NCBI RefSeq assembly: GCF_000972845.2
Contig: NC_040032.1
Location: 2,871,073 to 2,935,072 of the forward strand
Source of the DNA: Larimichthys crocea
Lineage: Eukaryota; Chordata; Actinopteri; Sciaenidae
Direction: 5' to 3'
DNA: 64,000 nt
The notes under the pieces were generated by a model. It was not told the origin of the DNA. It did no database searches and worked only from the letters and a program-made list of their open reading frames with translations. Numbering within the stretch: position 1 is the first letter of the stretch; each line of letters opens with the position of its first letter. Shown here piece after piece: positions 26,401 to 39,590 of the stretch. A program made the position numbers and the translations under genes.

Positions 26401-27317
26401 CAATTAATCTCCTGACACGAGACGTCACCAGCGTCTTATTACAGATTGTATGCTGAGAAAACAAACAGCCAGAAGTGAAGAGATGTAGATGGTCACCTAC
26501 TTTCAAAACAGAGTCTCAGTTTTTCAGTGTTATCGCCTCTTTCTTACAAGCAGAATTTAATTCGAACCTTGAATAATATCCCTGCAAGCTAAAAATAGTA
26601 ACATCTTTATTTGGAACAGGCCGCTGAACCTCCTGCTCGTGTGTTGTCATTTAATTCGAACATTTTCTGAATTTCAGCCTGGTAATCTGTGAATATTCCT
26701 GAAAAGCTCTGACTGTTCTCCAGACCAATTAAAATACAGCATACAAAACGGCCTTGAAGGGCCCCTTAGGTAGTCTCGCCTTGTGTTCAACAGACTCTCT
26801 GTCAAAACTTGCCTGCCGTAGAAGCGGATATTTACATATTGAGCATGGAAACAGATATAATTATACTGATACTGAGCCAGTACTTCTGTATTAAGCAGGG
26901 AGTATGGGGAGTTAATCACAGAAAGCCGGATCAGCCCAGACTCATTCTGTAGCACTTGTAACCTACAAAAGCCCTTACTCCATTTTCAAAGCAATGTCAC
27001 TCTTAGACAGCAGTACACCGGGGATTTTTGTAGCAGAAGCACTTCAGTTTTTTTTTTTTATTAGCATCTGTTTAAAAGAATGTGATGTTCAGTCATTAAA
27101 AGCTTGTGTTAATTGAGCTTGCTGGGTGGTGAGTTGACATACATGAGACATTTCATGGTCTGATGATGTTATCTATGATCTTCAATCCACTTTGTAGGAT
27201 TTCCACTGCATTTTACTTCTAAGGAATTGAAAATATTTTCATATTTGCTGTTTTTTATAGAGTGACATGAGATTGATCAGTCTTTTGTCTGAGCGTACGG
27301 AGTAAAAATCAGGGCAT
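23457..27317. other. Non-coding DNA with a conserved-element-like segment
   Basis: No supported gene. The part at about 25150-25560 is unique-looking, with homeobox-type TAAT sites and a strong hairpin at 25410-25438. A CT-rich stretch at 25065-25145 resembles a polypyrimidine tract but is not followed by a convincing exon. Confidence 0.45.
25410..25438. repeat. Perfect inverted repeat (12-bp arms, 5-nt loop)
   Basis: CACTGTGTGTCA, loop CTGCA, TGACACACAGTG. The arms match at all 12 positions. It could be a dimeric protein-binding site, a transposon-end relic or chance. The stem is too short for a typical pre-miRNA. Confidence 0.85.
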
Positions 27318-27395
27318 GTTTAGCTTAGCAAAACTAGAAGCAAGGGGAAAACAGCTAGCCCAGCTCTGTCCAGAGTTTGTACAGAAACAGATTTA
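27318..27395 (+). mobile_element. Dispersed teleost repeat fragment, copy 1
   Basis: Contains TTAGCTTAGCAAAACTAGAA, then GGGGAAAACAGCTAGCCCAG and CTCTGTCC, the order seen in a very common fish interspersed repeat. A second, longer copy in the same orientation lies at about 32425-32560, giving internal support. Confidence 0.5.
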
Positions 27396-28399
27396 AACTT
27401 TTTACATAGACACACAGGTATGTACACAGTATATGCAGTAGGGGGTTCCCTGGTCGACCTCTTCATCAGCTAATATTGGTCCCTGGCCTGAAGACCCCTG
27501 CTGCTGTTTTATTGATGTGGCTTTTAATGAATTGCTCTGTGGGACGTTAAATTCCCTCTGGTAAGCAGTGTAGGGCTTTTATTGTGGAAGGTAACAAGCT
27601 GAAGGAGTGGATCTGTAGTGTGCTGCTGTTGACAATGTTGGAAGCAATAAAAAATGCACCATCTAAGTTGAAAAAATGGAGCGGTGGTGTTATTATTTCA
27701 TAACTATAAGTAGAGGCGCAATCTTAAGTCTTAAGTGACAATGACAATGAGTATCAAACATGCAATGAAAGGAAGATCGGATTAATCTTATTAAACAGAT
27801 TCTCAAATTTACGCCAGTTTGAAATTTCTTCCAATTGGGCCAGTTTCTTCCAAACGAGGTGGTTACATCAGGTATTTTATTTAGGCTATTATTTTGATTA
27901 TAAGTGTAATATTAAAATTCATAGGATTGGTGTCTAATGTGAGGTTGCCAGGTTATCTAATTGTGCCTGTGCAGAGACCAAAACCAAAACCTGTGTTCAC
28001 CAATTGCATGTGATCCTGTGTTACAATTTGAGATGCTTCACGGAGGTGCTGACTGGATGGATAAACTGTTATTTGTACAACAAAAACCTCCAAGCTGTTG
28101 TCTTGTTGCAGCATTCTACACATTTAGTTTCTCATGTTCCAAAATATTTTAAGTTTGGCTTTGGGTTTTCAATACTTTATCAGTAATAGCAGCATGATGC
28201 CAAAAAGCCCCTAATCTAGACCAGGTATTAGAGACAGGGATTTAAGTGTCACGATGTAGAATAGGTAAACAGGCCGGGACTGCCGTCTGCACACAGCCAA
28301 GCCTTCCAGGCTGATGGATGAAATGGCTTACAGAGGACACAAGCGCTGTGACATTGATGGACAGTCTGATATTGCCTCCCTAATCTTGCCTCCCTTCAG

Positions 28400-28444
<45 letters not shown>

Positions 28445-30015
28445 CACACATCCTCTCACTCCTCCATCTCGCTCTGACTCATACTTTTCGTCTCTGCTCT
28501 CTCACTCATTTCTATTTTCTTCCTTTATCACCTCTCACTTGTTCATCTCTCATCGCGTCCTTATGGGTTCTTCTGTAGTCCTGTTTCTTTTGTTTTCCCA
28601 CTGTTCCGCACTTTCCGACTGTTCCGCGTCTCTCTTACTCTGCCTCTCCCTTCAACTCTGCTGCTGCTCCGCCCGTCCTTGTTTGCACACACCAACATGT
28701 TCGCAAACACGCAGATTCCTATAATCATTTCACACGATCAAACAACCACTACTTTGTGTGAAGGACGCAGGGGAAAGACACACACATACACACTTATGTC
28801 TATGCAGAGACACTGTAAGAGACATTTATAGAAGTTGTATTCAAAAGAATTAGTCAGATCGGCAGGACACTAATGCTGCACTAATACACATTTTATCATT
28901 TGCTAATTTGGTATTCATTTACCCACTGGGTAACAGTGATGCTTTTAATGACAAACCACTTAATTATCACCTAACTCAGAGCTTTTTGGCTTCCTTTTGT
29001 TCATTGTTTTCATTCTGCTTGTTTTCATCCTTGTCATCCTTGTCTCCTGCTGAAGCAGGCAGCTGTTTTCAGGAAAAATAAGCTCTGATCAACACACTGT
29101 ACACTACCTTACCAGCACCAGAGCACAGAGAAACAATGGTAGGCTGGCTAAAGAGTCCAATATTTCTCTCAGGAGTTGGTGGAAAACAAAACAGAGCTAC
29201 ATGGAAGTGAATGTTGGACTTCATTCATTCATCAAACGCCCAGAAACATGACTCCAAATGAATGTTACTCTGTGTTTGCTGGACGTGTCATTAGGTAACT
29301 GTTCGCCATAACAGCAGTGGCAGTAAAAGCGCATACAGTCCTCAAAAGAAAACATTTTTACTTGTGGTTTTACAATGCATTTCAGCCAGAAAACAGTGAT
29401 ATAGTATATAAAACAGAAAACAAGGCAACATTCAGAAGATAGCACCACAAGATGTAACCACAAGATTATAATACAATGCCTGTGATTTATTTGCAACTCT
29501 ATATACAGTAGAGTGTGGCATGTCCCATCTGTTACCTTTATTAATTACAGCAGTTTGTTTCCTCTGCCTGCGTGTAACATGGGATTGCCATCTGCTGCTA
29601 AATATTTTCTTTAGGCATCCTCTTTTTTTTTAGATTCCCCTCACCTCACCCCAATATGGACAAATTGAAAAGGTGCATAAAAACAGGTGGATTGGAGACT
29701 CACTCACACCTTCAATTGAGAAAAGTACAACAGCTGATGTGTGAGGTTTTGTTATTTTGACTCACGTCTTGTCTTCGCATTAGATATAGGTTGCATTATA
29801 GATCAGGCATAAACAGTTTTCCAAAAACCATGGGTCAAACATGAAGGTCTGCAGGCTGGATGTAGTCTTTGTCCGTCTCTGCTCTGACTTCCTATCTGTT
29901 GTCTGTCTGCCAGCTTGTCTCTCTGCCAGCCGATTAACCTGCATGCACCTACTGTCACTTGTCTCTCCTCATGCCAGGGAGGACTATTTCAACTCTTTCA
30001 GAGAAGAAAAAACAC
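27396..30015. other. Non-coding DNA
   Basis: No supported gene. The stretch includes a TC/CA compound microsatellite and a pyrimidine-rich segment (about 28380-28680) whose 136-codon Ser/Leu-rich plus-strand frame is a composition artefact. Confidence 0.5.
28399..28449. repeat. Compound (TC)n(CA)n microsatellite
   Basis: About 12 TC units run directly into about 10 CA units, inside a longer pyrimidine-rich tract. Confidence 0.95.
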
Positions 30016-30019
30016 TGAA

Positions 30020-30612
30020 TTCTTATTCTTATACTTTATTTTCAACTTTTTACATTGTAAAATTAACACTGACAACATCAGAAATGTTAACTAACACATA
30101 AGGAATTATGCCATTCTCTCAATAAGCTTCATGAGAAAAAATGCTGGTCCTAATGAGTGCAAACCAGATGGGATGGCATGTCTCTGCAGAATGCTATGGT
30201 TGCCATGCTGACCTTGAATTCTGAACCAAACAAACTGTAGCTGAAACGCCAAAAAAAGTGACTCATCAGACCAGAGTACAGAGTTCCACTGGTCTAATGT
30301 CCATTCCTTGTGTTTCTTGGACCAGGCAAATCTCTTTTCTTATTGGTCTCCCTCAATCGGGGTTTCTTTGCAGCTATTCAACCATGAAGGTCTGATTCAC
30401 ACAGTCTCCTCTGAACAGTTGATGTTGTGATGTTTCTGCTACTTGAACTCTGTGAAGCATATGTGGGTTCTAAATTTAGTTTGGTAACTGTAATGAACTG
30501 CTCCTATGCAGCAGAATTAATTTCATAGTTTTGAGGTCTTCCGTGTTAATCTACAATGAAGAAAGTCATTAAAACATTGAATTAGAAGGTATGCCCAACT
30601 TTTTTGACTTGT
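30020..30612 (-). mobile_element. Internally deleted Tc1/mariner-like transposon
   Basis: Both ends carry related sequences in inverted orientation. The left end, read on the minus strand, has CAGTGTTAATTTTACAATG (about 30070-30052), and the right end on the plus strand has CCGTGTTAATCTACAATGAA (30541-30560) followed by ACATTGAATTAGAAGG. These match the long terminal repeats of a common fish Tc1-like family. Between them, on the minus strand, is transposase-derived text: an AACTGTTCAGAGGAGACTGT segment, then codons for KKHKEWTLDQWNSVLWSDES, then a jump to GQHGNHSILQRHAIPSGL and a short piece of the C-terminal end. The N-terminal DNA-binding part, most of the catalytic domain and most of the C-terminus are missing, and stops are present. 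It is an inactive, non-autonomous relic. Exact outer ends are uncertain by about 20 bp. Confidence 0.75.
30100..30470 (-). pseudogene. Tc1-like transposase remnant
   Basis: Minus-strand conceptual translation gives the transposase pieces WNSVLWSDES (about 30285-30256) and GNHSILQRHAIPSGL (about 30206-30162), separated by a deletion that removes the first catalytic Asp region and the following strand. A second deletion removes the DDE glutamate region. No continuous frame remains. Confidence 0.7.
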
Positions 30613-31355
30613 CTTATATATGTCCTACTCTTTTACTTTAAGGAATGGTGGTTTTTTTCCATATCGATGCTTCTGTGTTTGCCTTTTGTTTCCCCTTTTG
30701 GCCGTGACCTCATTCATTCTGTGACCTGGTTGCACAGAAAATGGGAGTATTCCACCCAGCATGGTTCGGAGAAGTGGAAAATAGCAAGGCACTCTCATAC
30801 AACCTGGCTGCAGCCCGGTGTTTGATTACAGCAATCAATCGAGTGAGATAGATAGAAAGAGAGAAAGAGGAGAGAGAGTGTGTGTGTGTCCATGTGTAGT
30901 CATGGGCGATTGTGGGTCAGACAAAGCAGAACAGACAATCACAGAGGGCTCTCAAACACACTTCACTCCACTCTTGTGCCCATCTGAAGAACACGTGGGA
31001 TGAATATTAAATAGAATACCGGGATTCTTCTCAAGGGGAGATAAAAAGAATAACAAGAACACATTATATCCGTGCTGGACCACAATTTGTTTGCCTGACT
31101 TTTTGTTCTGCTTTGCGGAGGGTCAGTCAATGTGGGTGGTTTCAGTTTGACGTTAACACGCTCCACTGCTCTCAGTCGACATATCATTGGTTCCTAGTGA
31201 TGCATTACCGCCCCACTCCAATAACAGCTCGAATGTGCAACACAGGTCAGGTAAACCATTCGGGAATTGAAATGACATACAGCATTGGTGTGCAGTGGTT
31301 GCGAGCTGTTGTAGTTTACTGTGTGTGTTTTTGGGGCACAAAAGCATGAATAAAT

Positions 31356-31375
31356 GGATGATGATGATGATGATG
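31356..31375. repeat. (GAT)n trinucleotide repeat
   Basis: Six to seven GAT units. It gives Met or Ile/Ser runs in chance frames. Confidence 0.9.
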
Positions 31376-32424
31376 TACACGTCAGAACTCTATCTGAATC
31401 AAAATTTCACAAGTCATATCCACCTCTCACATCTCTGCAGCAACTGTTGCCAAGTCCAGTTAATGGGGCTGCATGTTAATGTGGATATTACACAACACTT
31501 TCTTCAAACGCCATCGTTAGATATCTAGACAAGCTAGACTCATAAAATGCACCAATCTGACTAAATGACTTTGTGAAGTGTAATGATGCAACCAAAGTTT
31601 CAGAGGTGAGATGATTTACACACGTCTGTTAGCAATAGTCGGTTTAGAAGCAGCACCAGAATCAGAATGACTGGATAATGATCTCGGGGACAGAGAGATT
31701 GATCCAGTGTTCCATCATTGTAATGAGAGACCATAAGACACCCAAAACACTCTGATTGGGCTCCGTGAAGAGCTCACAGTAAATGTTGGACAATTTCTCC
31801 TGCTGGCCATAAAGGAGATTTTTAACGTCCCAGCAGAGATGGAAATCAGAGGGCTCACTGCATTAAATGACAAGACCTCAGATCAGTTCTACACATTCTG
31901 TCAGAAAGGTGCATACAGTTGCTGATGAGGCAAGGGTTGGGGTACTCACATCAAACGGCTGGATCCACAGGGATACAGATGCAGGGTCTAACCACAAATG
32001 GTTATCCTGAGGTGTATAGACGATGTGCTGTACTACTGATAATTAGGCAAATTAAGCTGGAATATAATGACTGCAAAATCACAAGACCTGTCATTTGGCA
32101 ATAAGCTTTGTTCTGACACTGAATGCAAATGTAAATGTCCTTGTGTTTATGCAGTGTGACAAGAAAGCGGTGGATAAAACAAGCTAAAGATGATTTAAAT
32201 AACTTAGCACCCTTCTTGATATTTTTGTAAGCACTGTTCTGACTATTGCCATAAATATCCTGCCTGCAACTGGATGACCTGACCCAGAATAGATTGTGCT
32301 TTTCTACTTATGTTAAAAGACATGCCAAGATGTTTGGGGTTGTAGGTCTTAGATATCAGTTTTCATTTTTAAATATGCTTTCTGGCAGAGAGAGATGAGA
32401 AGATTGATACCACTGTAATGTCTC

Positions 32425-32560
32425 CAGCAGCCAATTAGCTTAGCACCAATACTGGAAACAGTGGGAAATAGCTAACCTTGCTCTTAATACTGGTACCAAA
32501 ATTCGCCTACCAGCACCTCCAACATTCAAGTATATCTTGTTTATTTAATCACTATTAAAG
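32425..32560 (+). mobile_element. Dispersed teleost repeat fragment, copy 2
   Basis: Contains TTAGCTTAGCACCAATACTG, GTGGGAAATAGCTAACCTTG, CCTACCAGCACCTCCAACAT and TATATCTTGTTTATTTAATC in the order of the same common fish repeat as 27318-27395. Diverged and without intact ends. Confidence 0.55.
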
Positions 32561-34749
32561 TGTAAATTAATCCGTCTTAAGGGGAATTATGTTGCCTTTT
32601 TTTTCTTGGCCAAGAAATTTCCACAATGTTTCTCATCAGAAATCAGTTATTGATACTGACACCTTAATACTGTTTTATTGCCCTCTACAGTGTATACTAC
32701 AGTGTAGACTTACTTTGTGCATGAAAATTCATTTTGCACAATTACTTGCCTCCCCAAACACATTCAGCCTGCGTAGATGGGAAGAAAAAAACAGACAAAC
32801 AAACAATAAAGCATTTGTGTCTTGCTATTACAGGTTATCCATCAGATCTACCTTCCCCCATTATTTACACACAGTAGAGCTTTTGGAGTATAATTAATAA
32901 CTCCTTCCAGAACATAACAAATAAGGTAATAGATTTCATGTTGAACTAAATAATGTATAATTAATCAAAAAAAACTGTTATTCCATTAGTGAAGCAGTAA
33001 TATGCATAAACCTATGCAGCGAACTCTGCACACTTTTCTGCATGTTGTTTGGTCATGCCTTTATGTTGCATGCACCCTATCTATGTTGGGCTTATTTGCA
33101 ATGCAAATGACTGTGGAGTTCAAAGACTCAATGTGGCATCAAAGACATGACTAAAGTGTTGACTTCAGAGTACAAAAAAAGGTGAATGTGGCGGCTTTCA
33201 TCCGACTTTTTCCTCTTGTAGACCTTTCTTTTTCGATAGTTAGCATCAACAAAGCTAAGTAGCTCTCATTTCCATCATTCGTATCATCCTCCATTCTCTA
33301 CTGTAGCTTCTACTGTCATCACCTTCACCTCAGCTACCTTTGAACTAGCCAGATGCTCACATGAGTCTCATTTGCATAAATGCTTTTCAAACACACTCAT
33401 TACATGCATAATTGGTGCACAAAGCTCAAACAAATGCAGCTTTCCAGTGGAAGTGAATAGAAGTGCAGGACATCAAACACCAGAAATACTCTTAACATAT
33501 TTATGTGGAACTAAAAATATCTTATGTACCTGTATAGGCTCAGTGTTTCATGAGAGACACCTTGTATTTTGTGTTGCATGCTGCCTTTACTTCTATATGT
33601 ATTCAATATAATATTAGTCATATAATAGATAGATAATAGATATCTTTCAAGTTGGTACCTAGTATCACTCTATTAATCACACTTCTCTCTTTGTTTCTCC
33701 TATTGCTCCCATATGCTTTGCATCACGTATTCATAGTTACTATCATGGTCATGTCCATTTGCACAGCAGCCTTTTCCCTGTCACCCTCACTTTTCATCTG
33801 CTCAGGCTACAGTCATGAAAGACATACAACTGTTGCAGTTTATGCAAAATTTCCAGATGCTCCGACTTCCTGATCCCCTTTTTGTAAGATTTATGTTTTT
33901 AAGAAGTTGTTTTTTTTAAAGTTACTGCAGCTACAAGACAAGACTACAGGTTGCACAGCGTCCCCTTGTCTCCCTTCTGTTTAAAGCTTTACAAACCTCA
34001 GTTGCAGGAACGTACTGTTCTCGTTTCCAAAAATGTAATCAGTTCCCAGCAGTTTGGCATTAAATGTATTTTGATAGAAGCTTGTGTACTGTACTCACTT
34101 CAACATTTTAACCTCAACCTTTTATGGGTTGTGACGGAAAACCAATCCAAAAACCACAGAGAGCAATCCAATTACATCTAAGATTTCATTGTTGATTCAC
34201 TAGAATTTAATGCATACGAAGCAAGTTGATGGACCCTCGCTCTTCTGTCCTTATTAACCTTCACCCCTCCCACTCTATCTCTCCACTCTATCATCTATAC
34301 TGTCCCATTCCCACTACTCTCCATCACTCTAGTGAACCTATGCATCACCTATTACCGATTCCCCAGTACTGCAATGGATTATTTATTCAGAGAGAACTTT
34401 ATAAATCATGTCAACCTGACCAGCATGTGATGCTTGCTGAAGGAGTGAGAGAAATATGAACATTTGCTCCATCGAGAACACTGTGACACCTGGGCTGTTA
34501 GCTTCAGTGCTGAACTAATGTCTTCCTCTGGAGAAAACCCTGAATATTGAAGGCCAAACATGAAAGTTTCATAGCTTTCACTGCACGCTTGTCAAACTAG
34601 GCTGATGTACAGAGTATATGTAGTACTTTAATACTGTAATAACTGCAGAGGTGTGCCGGAATGTAACATATATGTCAGTGTAAAATATTTAAACTATGTA
34701 TGAATAATTACTGTAATGAAGAGGAAGCTAGGAAAGGTATGATTGTCGA

Positions 34750-34790
34750 ATTCGAAGAAGGCCTGCAGGCCAAAACGTCGTCTGAATGAA
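34750..34790. repeat. Repeat fragment with a 12-bp palindrome
   Basis: GAAGAAGGCCTGCAGGCC followed by AAAACGTCGTC. This text resembles a motif recurring in vertebrate interspersed repeats. GGCCTGCAGGCC is a perfect 12-bp palindrome. Family not assigned. Confidence 0.35.
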
Positions 34791-35489
34791 AGAGAAATGC
34801 TTATGAGGCCAGAGTGTGTGACACTTTTCTGCACCTTTTCCTACTCTCCGATCTACTTCCAGTGATTGCGCCTCACTGCAGCCCTTGGTGTGTGTTACTA
34901 TTCTATATTATAGGAGAAGCAACAGACAAAGGACTTGCCCAACAATGTAATTCTGTTCAGGCAGATCAGGTTTGATAAAGTTATATGATTAAGGTTTATA
35001 ACATGTATTTCCACATAGATCCTGCCAGGTGTAGTCTTAAAGGCCAGCTCCTTTAAAACATTATCCAGGCTTTCTTGAAATGTCTGTGACAATTTGAAAA
35101 TGTTGTGTCTCAGGAGAGTGCTTTTTTTAAACTTTGGAACAAGCTAAAGATGTCAAAGAGTGAGCCGGGTGACGGTTGATGACAGTGCAGCTCCATCTGA
35201 TTGGTGTCACGCACTCTGGAATTTTTGTCAGTGTTACCGGGACTATAGATAGGTTAGCAGAACTGAGATGACTTCTCTCCTCACCTGTCTGCACTGACAC
35301 AGATGGTAAAACAGACTAAAAGGGTGAAAGAGAGAGAGATGTAGAGAAGTGAGAAATGGAAAAAGAGGAGAGCGACAGATCTGGTGGCTGCCTTTCAAAG
35401 TGAGCTAAAGATAAAAGGAGATAGGCAAGGGGGGTTAGAGCGATGGAAAAGGGAGTGACTTTGTCAGCCAAATGAGAACACGGCCATGT

Positions 35490-35640
35490 ATATAATTGCA
35501 GCCATTACCATCATTAGTCTTGTTCTCAGATTCACTTGGCTCACACTGTGCCTGCACTCTTGCCAGCCTGCACAATGCCCCTAAAATAGCCCTGTTTTAA
35601 ATTATGCATGGTGATAGAAATAGACAAATTGCACCAGGAC
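35490..35640. other. Possible conserved non-coding element
   Basis: Unique-looking sequence free of simple repeats, with TAAT/ATTA cores and an octamer-like TTATGCATGG (about 35602-35611). Judged by texture only. Confidence 0.15.
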
Positions 35641-38409
35641 AATTCCCTTCTCTCCCACAGCCATATTGCTGTTTTACAAAGATGGAAAACAATGAAAAGA
35701 AGGTGTTTTTCTCTAAATCAAAACGTCACCAAAACAAAAAATGAATAAAAACATTTTATTTCATGTTTTGGGCCATTCTAAGACACTCTACACAGTATCA
35801 ACTCTTGATTTATTGTAAGTAGAGGAGGTCAATGCTTCCTTCCTGGTTGGATGGGCTCTGGGAAATGGAGTGAAAAATGAATTTGTGCAGGAGAGTGATT
35901 AAATTTGTCCCGATAATATGATATTAACTGTTTGTGTTTTTCCCTCTCACCAGTGTCATTAACACAGGTGATTATATTAAAATACATACATAGATTATTC
36001 TTTCCTAAATACCATCAATCCCATGCTGATAATATAGGTGTAATATCATAGGTAGATAACACAATGTTTTGTCAAAGGAATTTCACTGTTCCACTGAATG
36101 CACACATTCAGAAATCCCTCAGCACAGGGTAAATAAGAATCACTGTGCCATCAGAACAGTATTGGATTTTGAAAAGACATTTCATACAGTGACTCCAACG
36201 AGCATTAACAGATTTGTTGGCCACTTGGGGGCAGTGGAAATAAGTTGTGAGCACAACACTGACATCCTATACTATCACCTTGTGAATTTGATACGGCAAG
36301 CTTTTTAGCAAATATCTTATTTCACATCAGGCAGATACAGAGCAAGATTAGCATCCATTTGCAGTTTCATTCTGACCAGGCACAGAATTTAAGTCCTCAC
36401 TCTGTTCAGCTCTCTCCTTGCTAAACTTTGTCTGTCTATTGTTTGGTGCTGGGTCACAGCATGTATTGAATTTTTAGGACTTTTTCACTCCAACAGCTGC
36501 CACATCTAGAAACAACTCTAATGAGAGCAATGAGAGTGGACTTAAACAGTCAAGATGTGGGCAATAAAGCTTAGTGGAGCTGGGAGTTGGGTTATAATTC
36601 TCTCTGTGTTCGCCACTACAAGGGACTCACACAGGAACCATTTTTTACTTAAAAATGTTGATTAATAATTAATTTAGGCTTTAAACATGAATACCTGAAC
36701 TAGATGAAGAACTTAGTTAACATTAAAATTAGGAACAGGTTGAAATTGGGTTCTCGAGTAATTAAAGACAACAAGATAACATTTATTGACTTAATAGAGC
36801 TTTCTGTGTCTCAAGCCCTTGACAGGGAAAGAAAGCAGCCTTTTAAGGTCAAACTAATCAATAGTAAATCAAATTCCCACATACTTAAGTTGCAATACAG
36901 TGTGTTAGACTATAGTGCTAAGTAAGCAGGTTTCAGGCTTTGACGTGTACAGTAGATGCAAACATCAGTTGGATCTTGTTATAATAGGATTTGTAGCAGT
37001 TAAGCCAGCCTTTAACCGCTACAATAAAAAATAATTTAAATAAAATGTAGGACATCTAAAAAACGATTCCGGTTCAACAGAAAATATACATAAATGTCAT
37101 GAAGGAGACAGGGCTTAACATTCACCATGTCTGGAATAATCCTGTAAAATAAGATTAGTACGGAGCAGGCATTACTGAACTGAAATCTTAGGATGTTGTT
37201 TACCACTGAGTGCGGTGTATGTTGTCTGCTGTTGCATATGACTTACACTGCTTTTTTTTTTTTTTTCTGTGCTTGAAAACCGAGTTTCCCCCGGGACAAT
37301 GTGAACATTTGGCGTCTCGCATCTTGTAAGCTCGTTGCATCCTTCTTCAGGTCTGTGCAGCTCTGTTTGTCAAAGTATTGAGTATTTTTATGTAAATGAG
37401 AAGTTTGGAGGCAAGTTAGGCAGTAAGATGGACAAAGATTACACTCTATGCACTCTTTTAAAAAATGATTGAAACTAGTCATTGGAAAAGAGCGTCCTGA
37501 TGCTGTCCCTCCCCTTGTGACTCATTTTAAGACTTTTTTAGACAGAGCAGGATAGGTGTGTTTTTGTTTATATTGTATTTTTTCATTGCACCAGCCTGTG
37601 CTGTTACAGCAGAGTGCTTTTCCAAAGAGCACCCATTAGGAATGCTAATAATGTTAGGTTCACTTCAGCAGCTACACACAGGCCTGAAAGAAAGAGGGAG
37701 GGAGAGGAAGAGAGCTTTTCATATTCATTCAAAGCTGAAGGAGGCAGAGAGGGAGTGGACCAGAGAAAATGAGAGAGAGGGGACCGAGAGAGAGGTAGAA
37801 AATAAGAAAGGTTGCAGCAAAAAAAAAGAACAAGTGGGGCAGACTTTAACACACCACTGAAATTGTTCATTTGTAGAGGAAGTGGCTTGGAGGCAGAGGA
37901 GATATTATGCTTGTGGAAATACAGTGGCACTAGTTTAAATTGCTCAAATTTTTTTTCCTGTTTAAATGCACTATGTATCCATGTGATTCACCCAGATGGC
38001 TGTTGTGTGATTCAAGCCACAGTTCACTCTCGTACTCTGTGGCGCAGTTTGAGGATTAGGCTGTTCATTAGTGTCGCTGCAGATTGCCATTTAAGTCCTC
38101 AGACAGTGATGTCCACACATCCTCTCCACCCACAGAAGCATGTTAGTGGTCGTCCCATTTTTCACTGCTGTGTTTGTCAGCGGTGTGCTTAAAGCAATCT
38201 GTTTTACCTTTTAGTCTAGTTGCATTTCTGCATGCCATAAAATTAAAGTCCCTACACATAAACCAATTTCAAATAAATCTTGTCATATAATGCGTGTATG
38301 TTTGTGATTTCTAAGAAGACTGTCAAATATTTCATCATTTTCAACTGGCTGTAGTCTCTTATGGGATGATAACTCTTGTCCGTCTTGGCATGTTGTATTA
38401 ATTTCCACC

Positions 38410-38455
38410 CTTCCATCCATATACCCACTTATCCGCTTCAGGGTTGCAGGGAGAT
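38410..38455. repeat. Fragment of a common fish interspersed repeat
   Basis: CCATCCATATACCCACTTAT followed by CCGCTTCAGGGTTGCAGGGA resembles the frequent fish text built on CCATCCAT and CGCTTATCC. It is too short to classify. Confidence 0.35.
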
Positions 38456-39454
38456 TGCACAAGGTTGCACAAACAGAAGGTTAGACTCTGAGCAGGTCAC
38501 CTATATTTATTATTAATGCAAGTGGCTGAAAACCTTGATTGTCTGACAGGCGTAGTAATTCCCAGCCACTTTTGGACACTACTGGAAAGTTTTCTTTTTT
38601 GAGAAGTCCAGTGGGAAGGTAGGGCTGAATATGTAAAACTCCAGTTGCAGCATGTAAAAAATACTTAAAGGTCAAACTAGAGGGAATCAAGATTCTCACT
38701 GCAGGTGGCCTTTAACGGAGTGAAAAAAATGTTGCCAAATGATCTCGTCATTATGTGGGAGGACATTTGAAGAAAATGACAACATACTGAATGCATCCAA
38801 AGTTGAAAGTTTTGGAAAGAAACTAAGTAGGTGTTTATCTGCTGCTATTTTCTAGTTCTTTGTGTATTTTCCTCCACATGGCTGGCCCTTTTCTGGAAAT
38901 TGGATGTTCCAGCACTAATTGTGGGACCGAAGCTTTTAATGCATGTTCAACCAGGAGGGGAATTACCATTCTAATTTCCTCATCACACTGCACTCTAACT
39001 CTCAATTACTATCTAGTGAACTCACTGGGTAACGCACACAGAGGTTTTTTTGTGTGTATGACTAACAAATAATGTTATTTAAACTGCTTTATGTCTTCGC
39101 CATCATTGCAGCACAGCAGTCCTTTGCTGACGTAACTAGAGTGGCTATCATATACCAGCAATATGCTACTTGTAGCATTTTAGCATCATTCAATCATTTT
39201 GACAGTAAACTAATTATTAAGGGATTGGCCGTCTTTATCAATCTCCACTCTGCAGTGCCACAGGATTTCATAGGAAATCTGAACAGGGGCCCTGTATTTT
39301 CAGTGCACTCAGCATTTCACAAAGACTATTAGCGCAATGGGTGTGTAAAAGGCTAATGTCAAAACCACTTCCAAGCATGGTAGAAAACAGAAAATGCTTG
39401 AGCAAAAGCAGCTTTGTAGCAAGTTTAATGGGATGGTGCCTAAATTTCCAGCGA

Positions 39455-39590
39455 CCAGACGTCCCGGTTTGTTTGGGATTGTCCCAGTTTTAAGCTGGGT
39501 GTCCCGAATCCTGACAAATATCTGTAGAGCATAGTAAAATGACCCACTTTTCAACAATTACTTCCAAATTGTCCCTGTTTTCACTACGAT
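39455..39590. mobile_element. Probable dispersed repeat fragment
   Basis: CCAGACGTCCCGGTTTGTTT, GGGATTGTCCCAGTTTTAAG and GTGTCCCGAATCC form the recurrent GTCCC-type text of a vertebrate interspersed repeat that I recall but cannot name. No ends or duplication seen. Confidence 0.4.

Larger units (their letters stand above)
30613..34740. other. Non-coding DNA
   Basis: No supported gene. Contents are a GA/GT-rich tract at about 30850-30892, a short ATG trinucleotide repeat and repeat copy 2 at about 32425. Frames are below 103 codons and have no coding signature. Confidence 0.5.

Noticed and set aside
28314..28724. 136-codon plus-strand frame
   Set aside because: Pyrimidine-rich and microsatellite-driven Ser/Leu/His/Thr composition, with no splice sites or recognisable domain.
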